Positions 16,565 through 26,028 of a DNA stretch of 39,210 nt are shown in pieces. The notes beneath the pieces were generated by a model. That model was not told the origin of the DNA. It searched no databases and was given only the letters and a program-made list of their open reading frames with translations. Position 1 is the stretch's first letter; every line of letters starts with the position of its first letter. The translations under genes were made by a program, and so were the position numbers. This stretch comes from Eubacterium sp. (GTDB lineage Bacteria; Bacillota; Clostridia; Acetivibrionales; DSM-1351). The stretch is from assembly GCA_029266335.1 (NCBI GenBank), contig JAQSXC010000034.1:1-39210 (forward strand), given 5' to 3'.

Positions 16565-18136
16565 TCACTTCTCTGCAGCGAGCAGGTTTATCTGATTTTG
16601 CAGCCAGGAAATAACATCACCTTTGTCTTTATTCAGTGGTGCTATATGATCCCAGAGGTCACAAAAATATTCTTCAAAAGCTCTCACAAGCATAGGTTCC
16701 TCTATTGACAGACGGACCTGGTGTTTACCAATTGGAGGTTTAAAGGCTTCAAATTGCACAGAGTGTCTTTCCTTGACTGTACAATATAAATCATTAATTA
16801 TTAAGGTACTGTCACCATCCTGGGATAAAAATGCAATATTATAGTTGCTGTACTTTTGAAGGATAGTGATTATATTCTGTAGGATTTCAATAATTTCCTT
16901 AACCTTCAGCTCTACAATTTCAATTCCTGAATAGGTGTAAAGATAAAGCTGCCTGTGACTGATCAATTTTTTTATTGAATCCACGGGATATATCTCCTTG
17001 TGCTTATAATTCTGGATATTTGAAATGATTGCATTAATTTGTCTATTGTGATATTTCAGGGACATCTGCATTGCCTCAGAAGGCACATTTTTTCTTCCCA
17101 TGAGTTTTTTATACAGCTTCTCAGGTAGAAAAAACCTATTTAGACCGTAATTGTATACATAGCGGGTACCTATATTTTCTTCACTTTCGGCCAGAAGAGA
17201 ATAGTAGTCTGAATTCATATCCTGGGAATAATGCTTAACGAGCTGTTTTGCATGATTAGTCAGAAGTATGTTAAAGTAATCCTTCAAAATGTTGACGGCA
17301 GCTTTACTTTCCAAATAAAAGGCACAACTTATTTCCGAAGTTGGAAGTGTAGAAAAACATGAAAGCGCTCCGACGCCGGAAATAATACATAGCTCCCTTT
17401 CAGTTGCAAAAACGCCGTATTTTTTAAAGTAATACAGATTAAGCCTCCCTGTTTTCATAAATGGAAGTATGAAATTGATAAGTTTTAATGTTCTGGCAGT
17501 ATTGTTGGTTAATCTCAATAAAAACACCACCTCCCACCCGTGATTTATGGTACTCAATAAAAGTTCCTTAAAACGGGCCAGTTTATTATAAGGCAGAGTA
17601 TGCAGGTCCATATCACTGTTAAGAGTAATGTATATGGTTTTTTCTTTCTGCTGTGCTTGGCATACAGCAGTCTCAAGCAGGGAAATGGCTGCCGATAATA
17701 TATTATTTATGCCCAAAATAATTTTATCCTTACTGGATAAGGCCACTGCATTGGAAAGACCTTCTTCCATATTTGTCATATGGATTTTACTTTCTTTTCT
17801 TTCGGCTTTTTTACACTCAAAGGAATAACCCTGTGATTCTTTCAGGGTTATCCTTATTTTCTCCTGAAGGTCGGCTACTGCTCCGGTGTCCCGGCATACC
17901 TCCAAAAGAACATTATTCAAATGCTCCAATTGAATGGTGTTATGAACATTTTTAGACAGGTATTCCGAAATTCTATCAATGTAGAGTGTATTATAAGAAG
18001 GAACTCTTTTTCCATGAATCCAGCGGTTAACAAGCGAGTTGTCGACATTGATTGCCTTGGCCAGTCTATTTATACTTATGTCCAAAGACGAAATTAGCAA
18101 CTTCAGGCATTCGCCGAATTTGATGTTGGTTGCCAT
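16565..18136 (-). CDS. XRE-type regulator with large unknown C-terminal domain
   Basis: 523 residues. The first ~65 form a lambda-repressor-like helix-turn-helix (ISINRLAKAINVDNSLVNRWIHGKRVPSYNTLYIDRISEYL). The remainder is not a family I recognise: an alpha/beta region (about 145-300; TIYITLNSDMDLHTLPYNK, WEVVFLLRL) suggesting a ligand-sensing or PLD-like fold, then a second alpha/beta half. It has no membrane segment. ATG at 18136 with AAGGAGG seven bases upstream. It is transcribed away from the chemoreceptor at 18342, and an 11-bp inverted repeat lies in their shared upstream region, so it may control itself and the receptor. It is the first gene of the accessory block replacing rnmV. Confidence 0.75.
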   Translation of the reverse strand: MATNIKFGECLKLLISSLDISINRLAKAINVDNSLVNRWIHGKRVPSYNTLYIDRISEYLSKNVHNTIQLEHLNNVLLEVCRDTGAVADLQEKIRITLKESQGYSFECKKAERKESKIHMTNMEEGLSNAVALSSKDKIILGINNILSAAISLLETAVCQAQQKEKTIYITLNSDMDLHTLPYNKLARFKELLLSTINHGWEVVFLLRLTNNTARTLKLINFILPFMKTGRLNLYYFKKYGVFATERELCIISGVGALSCFSTLPTSEISCAFYLESKAAVNILKDYFNILLTNHAKQLVKHYSQDMNSDYYSLLAESEENIGTRYVYNYGLNRFFLPEKLYKKLMGRKNVPSEAMQMSLKYHNRQINAIISNIQNYKHKEIYPVDSIKKLISHRQLYLYTYSGIEIVELKVKEIIEILQNIITILQKYSNYNIAFLSQDGDSTLIINDLYCTVKERHSVQFEAFKPPIGKHQVRLSIEEPMLVRAFEEYFCDLWDHIAPLNKDKGDVISWLQNQINLLAAEK

Positions 18137-18204
18137 GGCTTGCCTCCTTAAATCAGTGGTGTATTATACTATATATCAATTAAACAGAATGTTCTCTATC
18201 TTCA

Positions 18205-18238
18205 AATATTTGTCATAACCACGGATGTGACAAATATT
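18205..18238. promoter_or_regulatory. Inverted-repeat operator candidate between XRE regulator and MCP
   Basis: AATATTTGTCA (18205-18215) and TGACAAATATT (18228-18238) are perfect 11-bp arms with a 12-bp spacer, about 70 bp from the regulator start and 104 bp from the receptor start. The position and symmetry suit a dimeric regulator, most simply the divergent XRE protein. Confidence 0.5.
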
Positions 18239-18341
18239 GATAATGTATTACAAACTTAGCGTTACTAATATATCATAAGAGATAAGTTGTCAAAAAAACA
18301 TATATTGCGCTAATGTTTTTTGTCGCATTATGGGGGTATTT

Positions 18342-20348
18342 ATGTTTAAATTCAAAAGTATTAAAATAAAAATGATTTTGGCTTTTGGAGGATTATTGCT
18401 GCTAATCTGTGCAGGGCTTGGGATTACAGCAGATATGCTTTCAACCGGAGCATTGTCCTCCACTATAGATGAATCGCTGGCTCAAATGTCAAAGGAAGCC
18501 GCCAAAGTTGTACAGACACGGGTTGATGTCCAGTTAAACGTTTTGGAAGCATTGGCCGAAACAGATTACATAAAAAATGATACCGTAACGTATGAAGAAA
18601 AACTGAAATCGCTGGAAAACGAAGTAAAAAGAAGCGGTCATTTATATATGATGATTGCGGATATGGACGGAAATGCAAGATATACCAACGGTAAAGAATC
18701 CATAATTGCCGACAGGGAATATTTCATAAAGGCAAAATCGGGTGAAAGAGCCGTATCAGATCCTGTTGTAAGCAAAACAAATAATAGTTTGGTAGTGTGC
18801 TATGCAGTTCCGATTAAGGTCGGGAATACCATAAAGGGAGTATTGATTGCTGCCAGGGATGGGAATGAATTAAGTGCGCTCATCGATGACATACAATATG
18901 GAAAAAGCTCTGAAGCTTTAATGATCAATAAGTCAGGGACTATTATAGCGCATCATGATAAAAATCTCGTCCTTGAAATGTATAACATTTTTAAAGAAGC
19001 TGAAAAAGATCCACAATTAAACGGCCTGGCCGAATTGACACGGCAAATGGCCGAGCGGAAATCAGGAGTCGGAGAATATCATTTTAAAGGTATTACAAAA
19101 TACATGGGCTTCTCTCCGGTACAGGGGACTGACTGGTCATTGTCCATAGCAGCTCCGGAATCCGAAACTATGGCAGAAATAAATAGGTTAGCATTAATTA
19201 TAGTTGTCCTTTCAATTGTATTCATGCTTGCGAGTATAGCAATTACACTATTGATTGCAAGAAATATTTCAAAACCTATAAAAACAGCTTCAGACTATTT
19301 AAAGGTTGTAGCCACCGGTGACTTTACAGGAAATATGCCTGAGAAACTGCTGAAAATGACAGATGAAACAGGTATCCTTGCAAACTCCATCAATACCATG
19401 CAGCAAGCTGTAAAAAATATTATCCTTGAAGTTGTTAATGAGTCTTCCGAGGTTAGCAAGCTTCTGATTGCTATAAATTCTGAAATGGATAAACTCAATA
19501 AAAACATAGAAGAAATCTCAGCCACAACTGAAGAGCTTTCAGCAGGTACCGAGGAGACTGCATCGTCCACCGAAGAGATGAATGCAACCTCTACTGAAAT
19601 TGAAACGGCTATTGAATCTATTGCTTCAAAAGCACATGAAGGTGCTCTAACTATAAATGATCTTAATAAAATGACTGAAGATATGGAGAAAAATGCTGTT
19701 TCTTCAAAGTCTGATGCCTTATTGATATACGAAAAGACCAAAAAGGATTTGCAGAGCGCAATTGAACAGGCTGAAGCTGTTGGCCAGATAAACGAGCTCT
19801 CAGAAGCAATTCTTGAAATAACATCGCAAACAAATTTGCTTGCCTTGAATGCGGCGATTGAGGCTGCAAGGGCAGGGGAAGCCGGAAAAGGCTTTGCAGT
19901 CGTGGCCGATGAAATAAGAAAGCTTGCCGAAGGCTCCAAGAGTACAATCGCCAGGATACAGGAGATTTCCAGAATAATATTCGAAGCGGTCGGTGATCTC
20001 TCGGCCAGCTCGGGTGAGATCATGGAGTTTATGGACAGGAAGGTTTTGAAGGACTATGATTATCTGGTTGCTTCCAGCGGGCAATATAGTCAGGCTTCGA
20101 CAAGTATAAATGATATGGTAACCGACTTCAGCGCTACTTCCGAAGAGCTTCTTGCTTCCATGCAGGGCATGGTGAAAGGAATCGACGAAATAGCCAATGC
20201 CTCTAATGAAGGCGCTCAAGGGGCTTCAAATATTGCAGAGGCTTCATCGGTTATAGCTCTGATGTCAAATGGTGTTATAAAAATGTCAGAGTCGGCAAAA
20301 GGAAAATCAGAGATTTTGATTAAAGCAGTTTCCCGGTTCAAGGTATAG
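18342..20348 (+). CDS. Methyl-accepting chemotaxis protein with dCache-type sensor
   Basis: 668 residues. Membrane helix 1 (about 8-30), an extracellular double-Cache-like sensor (about 33-272, with [20 protein letters not shown] and [14 protein letters not shown]), helix 2 (about 280-303), HAMP (about 304-357, [19 protein letters not shown]), then the cytoplasmic signalling rod. The hairpin tip is conserved ([20 protein letters not shown], then [20 protein letters not shown]). Cache sensors bind amino acids, organic acids and similar small ligands; the ligand here is unknown. ATG at 18342 (GGGGGT five bases upstream) is preferred to ATG at 18330, which has no ribosome site. It would feed the chemotaxis system encoded at 28119-35011. 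Confidence 0.95.
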   Translation: MFKFKSIKIKMILAFGGLLLLICAGLGITADMLSTGALSSTIDESLAQMSKEAAKVVQTRVDVQLNVLEALAETDYIKNDTVTYEEKLKSLENEVKRSGHLYMMIADMDGNARYTNGKESIIADREYFIKAKSGERAVSDPVVSKTNNSLVVCYAVPIKVGNTIKGVLIAARDGNELSALIDDIQYGKSSEALMINKSGTIIAHHDKNLVLEMYNIFKEAEKDPQLNGLAELTRQMAERKSGVGEYHFKGITKYMGFSPVQGTDWSLSIAAPESETMAEINRLALIIVVLSIVFMLASIAITLLIARNISKPIKTASDYLKVVATGDFTGNMPEKLLKMTDETGILANSINTMQQAVKNIILEVVNESSEVSKLLIAINSEMDKLNKNIEEISATTEELSAGTEETASSTEEMNATSTEIETAIESIASKAHEGALTINDLNKMTEDMEKNAVSSKSDALLIYEKTKKDLQSAIEQAEAVGQINELSEAILEITSQTNLLALNAAIEAARAGEAGKGFAVVADEIRKLAEGSKSTIARIQEISRIIFEAVGDLSASSGEIMEFMDRKVLKDYDYLVASSGQYSQASTSINDMVTDFSATSEELLASMQGMVKGIDEIANASNEGAQGASNIAEASSVIALMSNGVIKMSESAKGKSEILIKAVSRFKV

Positions 20349-20377
20349 GCAGTATCAGACGGGTACAACAGAATAAG

Positions 20378-21163
20378 TTAACGTAAATGCTGCTTCCGGA
20401 ATTCCCTGGGAGTAATGGAGGTAATATTCCTGTATGCCCTGTTGAATGTCCTCAGGGTATCAAAGCCACTGTCCAGAGCAATCCCGGTTATCTGCTTGTC
20501 TGTAGATAAAAGCAGGTGATTTGCGTAATTTATCCTTAATTCATTAATATATCTGTCCAATCTTATACCCAGACTGTTTGAAAATACCCTGGAAAGATGG
20601 AAGGGGCTTATATTCAGATAAGCTGCTATTGAATTCAGGTTAACCGGGTTAAGGTAATTTTGCTGAATGAATCCAAGTACACGTTCTATAAGATCCCCGG
20701 TTACTTCCTTATTGATTTTCCTTAGGGTTAAAAGCTTTAAAAGTCTTGATACAGCAACATATAAATAGCCTGTAACTATTCCGGTATTATTGTCGGACTG
20801 ATTTTCTTCATAAATGCTGTTGAAGCAGTTGTAGACCTCCTGTGGGATTGCCTGGGCCGGAAGGTAGTTTTCTACAGATTTGTACGAAGAAAATATATTT
20901 TTATGCAAAGGTAATAAATCCCCGTTAAATATTATAATTAAATGCTCGCTGTTGGTGAGATTTTTATATCCATGAATTGTATTAGGGAAGATGATGCTTA
21001 TATCACCTTCCTTTAATATTTGTGTTTCATAACTGACGGTAAGTTCAAGTGTTCCCTTCTTTACTAATATTATTTCCAGCTCTTTGTGCATATGAGGAGG
21101 AAAGGTCATATTGACTCCATGCCAGCAATACAAATGGTTGGACTTACTCTCGTAAAATATCAT
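20378..21163 (-). CDS. AraC-family transcriptional regulator with cupin sensor
   Basis: 261 residues. The N-terminal cupin (about 10-100; HGVNMTFPPHMHKELEIILV, then GDISIIFPNTIHGYKN) is typical of sugar-responsive AraC regulators. The C-terminal double helix-turn-helix (about 160-258) has the usual NLNSIAAYLNISPFHLSRVF and GIALDSGFDTLRTFNRAYR...TPREFRK. ATG at 21163 with GGAGG upstream. It is divergent from the ThuA and Gfo/Idh/MocA genes across 135 bp and is the obvious candidate to regulate them, probably as an activator responding to a carbohydrate. It converges with the chemoreceptor, leaving 29 bp between the stops. Confidence 0.92.
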   Translation of the reverse strand: MIFYESKSNHLYCWHGVNMTFPPHMHKELEIILVKKGTLELTVSYETQILKEGDISIIFPNTIHGYKNLTNSEHLIIIFNGDLLPLHKNIFSSYKSVENYLPAQAIPQEVYNCFNSIYEENQSDNNTGIVTGYLYVAVSRLLKLLTLRKINKEVTGDLIERVLGFIQQNYLNPVNLNSIAAYLNISPFHLSRVFSNSLGIRLDRYINELRINYANHLLLSTDKQITGIALDSGFDTLRTFNRAYRNITSITPREFRKQHLR

Positions 21164-21298
21164 TTTTTGCCTCCGGTCAGACAGTTAAATATCTACTAAC
21201 ATAATATATCTCACTGCAATAATTGTCTAGTTTTTATATGTACTTTACTTTTTTTACTAGTTGTAAAAGAGTAATATATTTTCAGGAGGAGATATTTT

Positions 21299-21964
21299 AT
21301 GGTTAAAAAAGCGTTGATTGTAAGAGGGGGCTGGGATGGACATCAGCCTGTAGAAGTTTCTCTGGTATTTGAAAAACTATTAAAGGAAGAAGGGTTTCAT
21401 GTAGATATTTATGAAGATCTGAATATCTTTGAAACCCTTGAAACCCTTATGCAATACTCATTGATAATACCTGTATATACAATGAGTGAGATAAAGGAGG
21501 AGTATGTGCAGAATATCTGCACTGCGGTAGAAAGCGGTATTGGTTTGGCCGGCTGTCATGGAGGTATGTGTGATTCCTTTAGAAATAGTACTAAGTGGCA
21601 ATTCTTGACTGGTTCACAGTGGGTGGAGCACCCGGGTAACGATGGGGTAGAATATGTGGTTAATATTAATGGTGCAAGCTCCAGTCCTATTGTAGAGGGA
21701 ATAAAGGATTTCACCGTTAAGACAGAACACTATTATCTGCATATAGACCCGGTGGTTAATGTTCTGGCTTCCACAGGCTTTCCGCTTGTTCCGGGACCTC
21801 ATAGTGCAAATGGACCTGTTCTTATGCCTGTTGCATATACGAAGAAATGGGGTAAGGGCAGAGTATTTTATACTTCTTTGGGACACCATGCAGATGTCTT
21901 TGATGCACATGAAGCAAGTTTATTGATGAAACGGGGATTTTTGTGGGCTAACAAACTGATCTGA
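21299..21964 (+). CDS. ThuA-like domain protein
   Basis: 221 residues with the glutamine-amidotransferase-like ThuA fold (trehalose-utilisation family). Visible stretches are VRGGWDGHQPVEVS at the N-terminus, GIGLAGCHGGMCDSFR (about 79-94), EHYYLHIDP (about 143-151), MPVAYTKKWGKGRVFYTSLG (about 180-200) and HEASLLMKRGFLWA at the end. The family is linked to disaccharide catabolism (3-keto-sugar routes), but its reaction is poorly defined. ATG at 21299 has AGGAGG ten bases upstream. It is paired with the oxidoreductase 39 bp downstream and the divergent AraC regulator, a common sugar-catabolism set. Confidence 0.88.
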   Translation: MVKKALIVRGGWDGHQPVEVSLVFEKLLKEEGFHVDIYEDLNIFETLETLMQYSLIIPVYTMSEIKEEYVQNICTAVESGIGLAGCHGGMCDSFRNSTKWQFLTGSQWVEHPGNDGVEYVVNINGASSSPIVEGIKDFTVKTEHYYLHIDPVVNVLASTGFPLVPGPHSANGPVLMPVAYTKKWGKGRVFYTSLGHHADVFDAHEASLLMKRGFLWANKLI

Positions 21965-22003
21965 AGATACAGGTTAAAGAAAAATTAAGAAAGGAAGATT
22001 GGT

Positions 22004-23107
22004 ATGGACAAAGTTAAAATTGGAATTGTAGGCTGCGGTAATATCAGTGATATTTATGTTCAAAATTTAACCTCTACCTTTGTAAATACACAGGTATGGG
22101 CGGTATGCGATCTTATGGAAGAAAGAGCTTTGGCTGCTCAAAGCAAATATGGTATAAACAAGGTATGCTCTCTGGAGGAGATCCTTGGCAGTGATGAGAT
22201 CCAAATTATTGTCAACCTATCAACTCCAAAGGATCACTTTGAAATTTGCAAGCGTTCTCTGGGGGCCGGTAAGCACACATATGTGGAAAAACCATTGTCA
22301 TTAAAGGTTGAGCAGGGTTTGGAGCTTGTGAAGATCGCAAAGGAAAAAAATCTGCTGCTGGGCTGTGCGCCTGACACCTTTCTTGGCGCAGGCCTCCAAA
22401 CCTGCCGTAAAGCAATAGATGACGGACTGATCGGGGATGTCATTGGCGCTACAGCCTTCATGGTCTGCCATGGACACGAGAGCTGGCATCCTGACCCTGA
22501 GTTTTATTACGATTTTGGCGGTGGTCCAATGCTGGATATGGGTCCATACTATCTGACCGCTCTCGTTTCTCTCATTGGTCCTGCCAGGACGGTAGCCGGA
22601 ATGAACTCGATAACCTTCAGGGAGAGAACCATCACAAGCGAGAAGAAATTCGGCAAGGTTATTGATGTGAAGGTTCCCACACATGTGGCAGGAACAGTGG
22701 AATTTCAAAATGGTGCAATTGCTACCGTTATAACAAGTTTTGATGTATGGGGAAGTACGCTTCCCAGAATAGAGATCTACGGTTCAAGAGGTACGCTTGT
22801 TGTTCCTGATCCTAATACCTTTGGCGGTGACGTTAAAATACAGTCTTATTTTCAGAATGAGTTCAGGGAAATACCTCTGACACATATATATGCTGAAAAC
22901 AGCAGAGGGTTTGGTGTTGCAGACATGGCTGATGCCATAGGCAGCAACAGAGTGAATATGGCAAATGGTGAACTTGCCTGTCATGTACTGGAAATAATGC
23001 AGGCATTTCATGAGAGTTCTGAAAAGAGAAGCTATATTGACCTGAAAACTACCTGTGCAAGGCCTGAACCGGTAAAAATCGGACTGATAAAGGGATATGT
23101 AAGGTAG
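22004..23107 (+). CDS. Gfo/Idh/MocA-family NAD(P)-dependent oxidoreductase
   Basis: 367 residues. The N-terminal Rossmann fold has GIVGCGNISDIY (7-18), the nucleotide loop, and the family EKP motif at 95-97 (TYVEKPLSL). The C-terminal alpha/beta domain has GGGPMLDMGPYYLTALVSLI (about 172-191), which contributes to the sugar site. Members oxidise or reduce sugars, inositols or amino sugars. Next to a ThuA gene, a role in keto-sugar metabolism is reasonable but inferred. ATG at 22004 has GAAAGGAAG upstream. A strong terminator 20 bp downstream ends the two-gene operon. Confidence 0.93.
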   Translation: MDKVKIGIVGCGNISDIYVQNLTSTFVNTQVWAVCDLMEERALAAQSKYGINKVCSLEEILGSDEIQIIVNLSTPKDHFEICKRSLGAGKHTYVEKPLSLKVEQGLELVKIAKEKNLLLGCAPDTFLGAGLQTCRKAIDDGLIGDVIGATAFMVCHGHESWHPDPEFYYDFGGGPMLDMGPYYLTALVSLIGPARTVAGMNSITFRERTITSEKKFGKVIDVKVPTHVAGTVEFQNGAIATVITSFDVWGSTLPRIEIYGSRGTLVVPDPNTFGGDVKIQSYFQNEFREIPLTHIYAENSRGFGVADMADAIGSNRVNMANGELACHVLEIMQAFHESSEKRSYIDLKTTCARPEPVKIGLIKGYVR

Positions 23108-23125
23108 TTAACGGCGTACAGTTAT

Positions 23126-23182
23126 AAAAAGCCTGTTTATTAATAAGACTGAAAATCTTATTAATAAACACGGCTTTTTTTT
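23126..23182 (+). terminator. Rho-independent terminator after ThuA/Gfo operon
   Basis: A long stem pairs GCCTGTTTATTAATAAGA (23131-23148) with TCTTATTAATAAAC and CGGC (23156-23174, one bulged C), with a seven-base loop, and runs into eight T residues (23175-23182). It is flanked by A residues on the left, so it could also work in reverse. Confidence 0.9.
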
Positions 23183-23481
23183 GTACGGGAAATAAAAAAA
23201 ATAAAAGTTTATACTTTGTTGAACAGAGATAACGCAAGATAATAAGAGATAACAGAAGATACACGCAGGTAAGTAAATAAATTATTAAAATATCAAATTA
23301 ATTCTTGAAATTCTCATCAAAATCGGTTAAAATAAGCTTGAAAACACTTATGAAATTCTAGTAATTTCTTAAATCAGATCAGTTTTTCTTAATGAAAATC
23401 TATTAAAATCAAAATTATTTATTGTGTCCACACACGTACAGAAAAAGACATTAAATGCCATATCTGGAAGGGGGTGAACAT
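23183..23481. other. AT-rich intergenic DNA upstream of the khtT leader
   Basis: About 300 bp with no gene-like frame. It presumably holds the promoter for the downstream antiporter operon, but no consensus pair stands out; TTGAAA near 23338 lacks a convincing -10. Confidence 0.4.
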
Positions 23482-23526
23482 ATGTTCGTCAAAATGCTAA
23501 GGCAGCATAAAATAAAAACTGAATAA
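23482..23526 (+). CDS. Possible 14-residue leader peptide (uORF) ahead of khtT
   Basis: ATG at 23482 preceded by a strong GGGGGTGA (23470-23477). It encodes MFVKMLRQHKIKTE and then TAA. The stop is three bases before a hairpin (23530-23575) in the leader of the antiporter operon. The good ribosome site, with no longer frame behind it, suggests a regulatory uORF; there is no independent evidence that it is translated. Confidence 0.4.
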   Translation: MFVKMLRQHKIKTE

Positions 23527-23529
23527 AAA

Positions 23530-23575
23530 AGCGGTCAGAAGTATAGCCTATTTTTGATGCTTATTTTTGACCGCT
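23530..23575 (+). promoter_or_regulatory. Leader hairpin between uORF and khtT-like gene
   Basis: AGCGGTCA (23530-23537) pairs with TGACCGCT (23568-23575), and an inner AAGTAT/ATGCTT stem extends it. There is no T-run after it on the plus strand. The A-run before it would be a T-run on the minus strand. It lies 44 bp upstream of the khtT-like start, so it could control expression of the antiporter. Confidence 0.45.
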
Positions 23576-23618
23576 GGTACACTTCTAATGTCTATACACA
23601 AAACGGAGGTATTTAATT

Positions 23619-24113
23619 ATGACCATTAGAGAGTCTGATTTGCCGAATATCGGAAGGAAGTTCGAAGTAGAGGTTCAGGATGGAAATAAACTGGTTATTG
23701 TGGTACATGATGACGGACGGCGTGAGTTATACCACTTTTATCATAATAATCCTGAGGACTGTGTCTCAATGATAACCCTGGATGACAATGAGGCAAGATA
23801 TGTCGCAGCAATTATCGGAGGACTGGCATACAAGCCGCAGGCCCTGGATACGGTGGATGTAGCCCTGGACGATCTTATAATTGAGTGGTATAAAATCAAA
23901 GCCGATTCAAAATGTATCGGTAAAACAATTGGCGAAATGCAGATCCGAAAGAAGACGGGTGCAACAATTATTGCAGTCATAGAAAAAGGTCAAAACAAAC
24001 ATATTAATCCTAGTGTTGAATACATGTTTTCAGCTGAATCTACAATAGTTGTCATCGGTGAAAGAAAACATTTAAAAGCACTTAAAAATTATTTATTCGG
24101 AGGAGCAATATGA
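23619..24113 (+). CDS. khtT: KhtT-like RCK_C regulatory subunit of K+/H+ antiporter
   Basis: 164 residues: an N-terminal KhtT-type domain (about 1-75; VVHDDGRRELYHFY, ITLDDNEARYVAAIIGG) followed by an RCK_C/TrkA_C domain (about 79-164; IEWYKIKADSKCIGKTIGEM, AESTIVVIGERKHLKALKNYL). In Bacillus subtilis KhtT gates the KhtU antiporter, and its RCK_C domain binds c-di-AMP; the same role is inferred here. ATG at 23619 has ACGGAGG upstream. The antiporter gene follows after 26 bp. No khtS-like gene is present between the leader and khtT. Confidence 0.88.
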   Translation: MTIRESDLPNIGRKFEVEVQDGNKLVIVVHDDGRRELYHFYHNNPEDCVSMITLDDNEARYVAAIIGGLAYKPQALDTVDVALDDLIIEWYKIKADSKCIGKTIGEMQIRKKTGATIIAVIEKGQNKHINPSVEYMFSAESTIVVIGERKHLKALKNYLFGGAI

Positions 24114-24139
24114 AAGTATAACGAGAAATAGGAGGTAGG

Positions 24140-25354
24140 ATGGATACATTAGTTTTTGAAATTGGTCTGGCAATTACACTGATTGCCATAGTGGGGTTTA
24201 TATCAAATAAGCTAAACTTTTCGGTTATTCCGTTTTATATATTGATAGGTATGGCTGTCGGGCCTCATGCCCCACGCTTTGGTATTATCGATTTAAGGTT
24301 TATTGAAAGTTCTACATTTATAAATTTTATGGGACGGCTGGGAGTATTGTTTTTATTATTTTATCTTGGACTGGAGTTTTCGGTAACACGCCTCATAAAA
24401 TCAGGAAAATCTATTTTTATAGGAGGAACGGTTTATGTCCTGTTGAATTTTTCTTCCGGATTACTGCTTGGCTGGATCATGGACCTTCCAATCAAGGAAA
24501 CCATAGTAGTATGCGGTATTATGACAAGTTCCTCAACCGCTATAGTTGCAAAAGTACTCATTGACCTGAAGCGAACGGCAAATCCTGAGACAGAAGTTAT
24601 CATGGGAATGATAATGTTTGACGATTTGTTTATAGCAATTCACATATCTGTTTTATCAGGCTTGCTTCTCAGCGGTTCAAAATCGGTATGGGGAGTACTG
24701 TCTACATCACTTGTGGCACTTTTCTTTATATTGGCCATACTTATCGGTGGCAAGAGGGTGATAAAGTATATTGACAAATTGCTTAATATACAATCGGCGG
24801 AGCTTTTCCTGCTGGTGGTCATAGGCGTATTGTTTCTTGTGGCCGGATTTTCTGAAACCCTGCATGTAGCCGAAGCTATAGGTGCATTACTTGTAGGATT
24901 GATAATGGCCGAATCGATACATGCAAAGAAGATAGAGCATAATATACTGCCTTTTAGAGATTTCTTCGGAGCAATATTTTTCTTTAATTTCGGTCTGACC
25001 ATAGATCCGTTATCATTGGGCGGAGGAGTGGTCATGGCAGTTGTAGCCGCCATTTTTACCATTATCGGAAATATAGTTGCCGGAATGTTTTCTGGGCGAA
25101 TGTCAAAAATATCCGATCCGGCTTCGGCCAACATTGGTTTTACTCTTTCGGCCAGAGGCGAGTTCTCAATTATTATGGCCAATATGGGAAAGGCAGGAGG
25201 GTTAATGCCGGTACTCCAATCCTTTGTTGTTATTTATGTATTGATATTGGCTATAGTAGCACCAATACTAACAAAGGAATCAAAGAAAATATATAATCTC
25301 TGCAATCTTATTTATAAAAAGATAGCCGGCAGAAAAAGAAATATTACTTCATAA
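24140..25354 (+). CDS. khtU: KhtU-like CPA2 cation/proton antiporter
   Basis: 404 residues, about 12 membrane helices covering the whole chain. It belongs to the CPA2 (Kef-type) exchangers: YILIGMAVGPHAP (about 33-45), FLLFYLGLEFSVTRL (about 72-86), GIMTSSSTAIVAKVLIDLKR, then MGMIMFDDLFIAI with the ion-site aspartates (about 155-167), and FFNFGLTIDP (about 285). There is no TrkA-N domain at the C-terminus; regulation is supplied by the separate KhtT-like subunit. It probably exports K+ (or NH4+) under alkaline, electrophile or osmotic stress. ATG at 24140 has ATAGGAGGTAGG just upstream. Confidence 0.92.
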   Translation: MDTLVFEIGLAITLIAIVGFISNKLNFSVIPFYILIGMAVGPHAPRFGIIDLRFIESSTFINFMGRLGVLFLLFYLGLEFSVTRLIKSGKSIFIGGTVYVLLNFSSGLLLGWIMDLPIKETIVVCGIMTSSSTAIVAKVLIDLKRTANPETEVIMGMIMFDDLFIAIHISVLSGLLLSGSKSVWGVLSTSLVALFFILAILIGGKRVIKYIDKLLNIQSAELFLLVVIGVLFLVAGFSETLHVAEAIGALLVGLIMAESIHAKKIEHNILPFRDFFGAIFFFNFGLTIDPLSLGGGVVMAVVAAIFTIIGNIVAGMFSGRMSKISDPASANIGFTLSARGEFSIIMANMGKAGGLMPVLQSFVVIYVLILAIVAPILTKESKKIYNLCNLIYKKIAGRKRNITS

Positions 25355-25388
25355 AGAACAATGTTTTCAAATTAATGGAGGTGGAGCT

Positions 25389-26012
25389 ATGAAGGTAAAA
25401 AGTATGCTTCCAATAGTTGTTATGAAATACATTTTTATTCTTGTGGGTTCAATATTGACTGCCATAGGCCTCGAAGTTTTTTTCAAAGCACATAACCTCA
25501 TTGGCGGAGGTCTTATAGGCATTTCTGTGATATTAAGCTATCTCATTGAAATACCCCTGGGAGTAATAATTTTCATATTGAATTTTCCATTTATTCTTTT
25601 TGAATACATACACCGGGGTAAACAAAAGCTTGTAACAATAGTATTTGCATTAATATCACTTATTTACTGGATGTCTGCATTTAATGCCGACAACTGGGAG
25701 ACATATGATATTCTGAACTCCACAATAATGGGAGGAATATGTCTCGGCGTAGGTTCGGGATTGATTCTTAGGTATGGCGGCTTCCTGGACGGCATTGAAC
25801 ACCGGAGAATAGTTTTTAGGTTTGGTAATAACTATTCTCAGAATAATTATTTATTTATATTAATAAATCTTCTTATAGTGATTGGGGCCGGATTTATACT
25901 TGGATGGGACAATACATTTTATTCTCTTATTGCATATATCGTTGTGTTTAAAGTAATAGATTTCACCCTGGATATATTACATCCAAGGGACAATATCTGC
26001 AAAAAGGGATAA
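25389..26012 (+). CDS. YitT-like (DUF161) membrane protein lacking the usual C-terminal domain
   Basis: 207 residues with five to six membrane helices: about 8-28 (VMKYIFILVGSILTAIGL), 35-58, 64-85, 105-125, 150-172 and 175-195. The first half matches YitT/YpjC-type proteins (FFKAHNLIGGGLIGISVIL, then IPLGVIIFILNFPF). Typical YitT proteins are about 280 residues with a DUF2179 cytoplasmic tail; here the tail is missing and the usual glycine-rich STGGTD-like segment is altered (LRYGGFLDGIEHRRIV). Function is unknown for the family. The ATG at 25389 has ATGGAGGTGG upstream. It lies 34 bp after the antiporter, probably in the same transcript. Confidence 0.8.
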   Translation: MKVKSMLPIVVMKYIFILVGSILTAIGLEVFFKAHNLIGGGLIGISVILSYLIEIPLGVIIFILNFPFILFEYIHRGKQKLVTIVFALISLIYWMSAFNADNWETYDILNSTIMGGICLGVGSGLILRYGGFLDGIEHRRIVFRFGNNYSQNNYLFILINLLIVIGAGFILGWDNTFYSLIAYIVVFKVIDFTLDILHPRDNICKKG

Positions 26013-26028
26013 AAAAAATTAAATGGCC

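Noticed and set aside
16383..16568. 61-codon minus-strand open frame overlapping the post-yabE hairpin
   Set aside because: Contains the terminator-like hairpin and has no ribosome site or family resemblance.
19295..20023. 242-codon minus-strand open frame
   Set aside because: Lies antisense to the chemoreceptor signalling domain; Ser/Ala-rich composition is a mirror of MCP coding sequence and there is no ribosome site.
23530..23575. Intrinsic terminator for transcription entering khtT
   Set aside because: No T-run follows the stem on the plus strand; kept as a leader hairpin instead.
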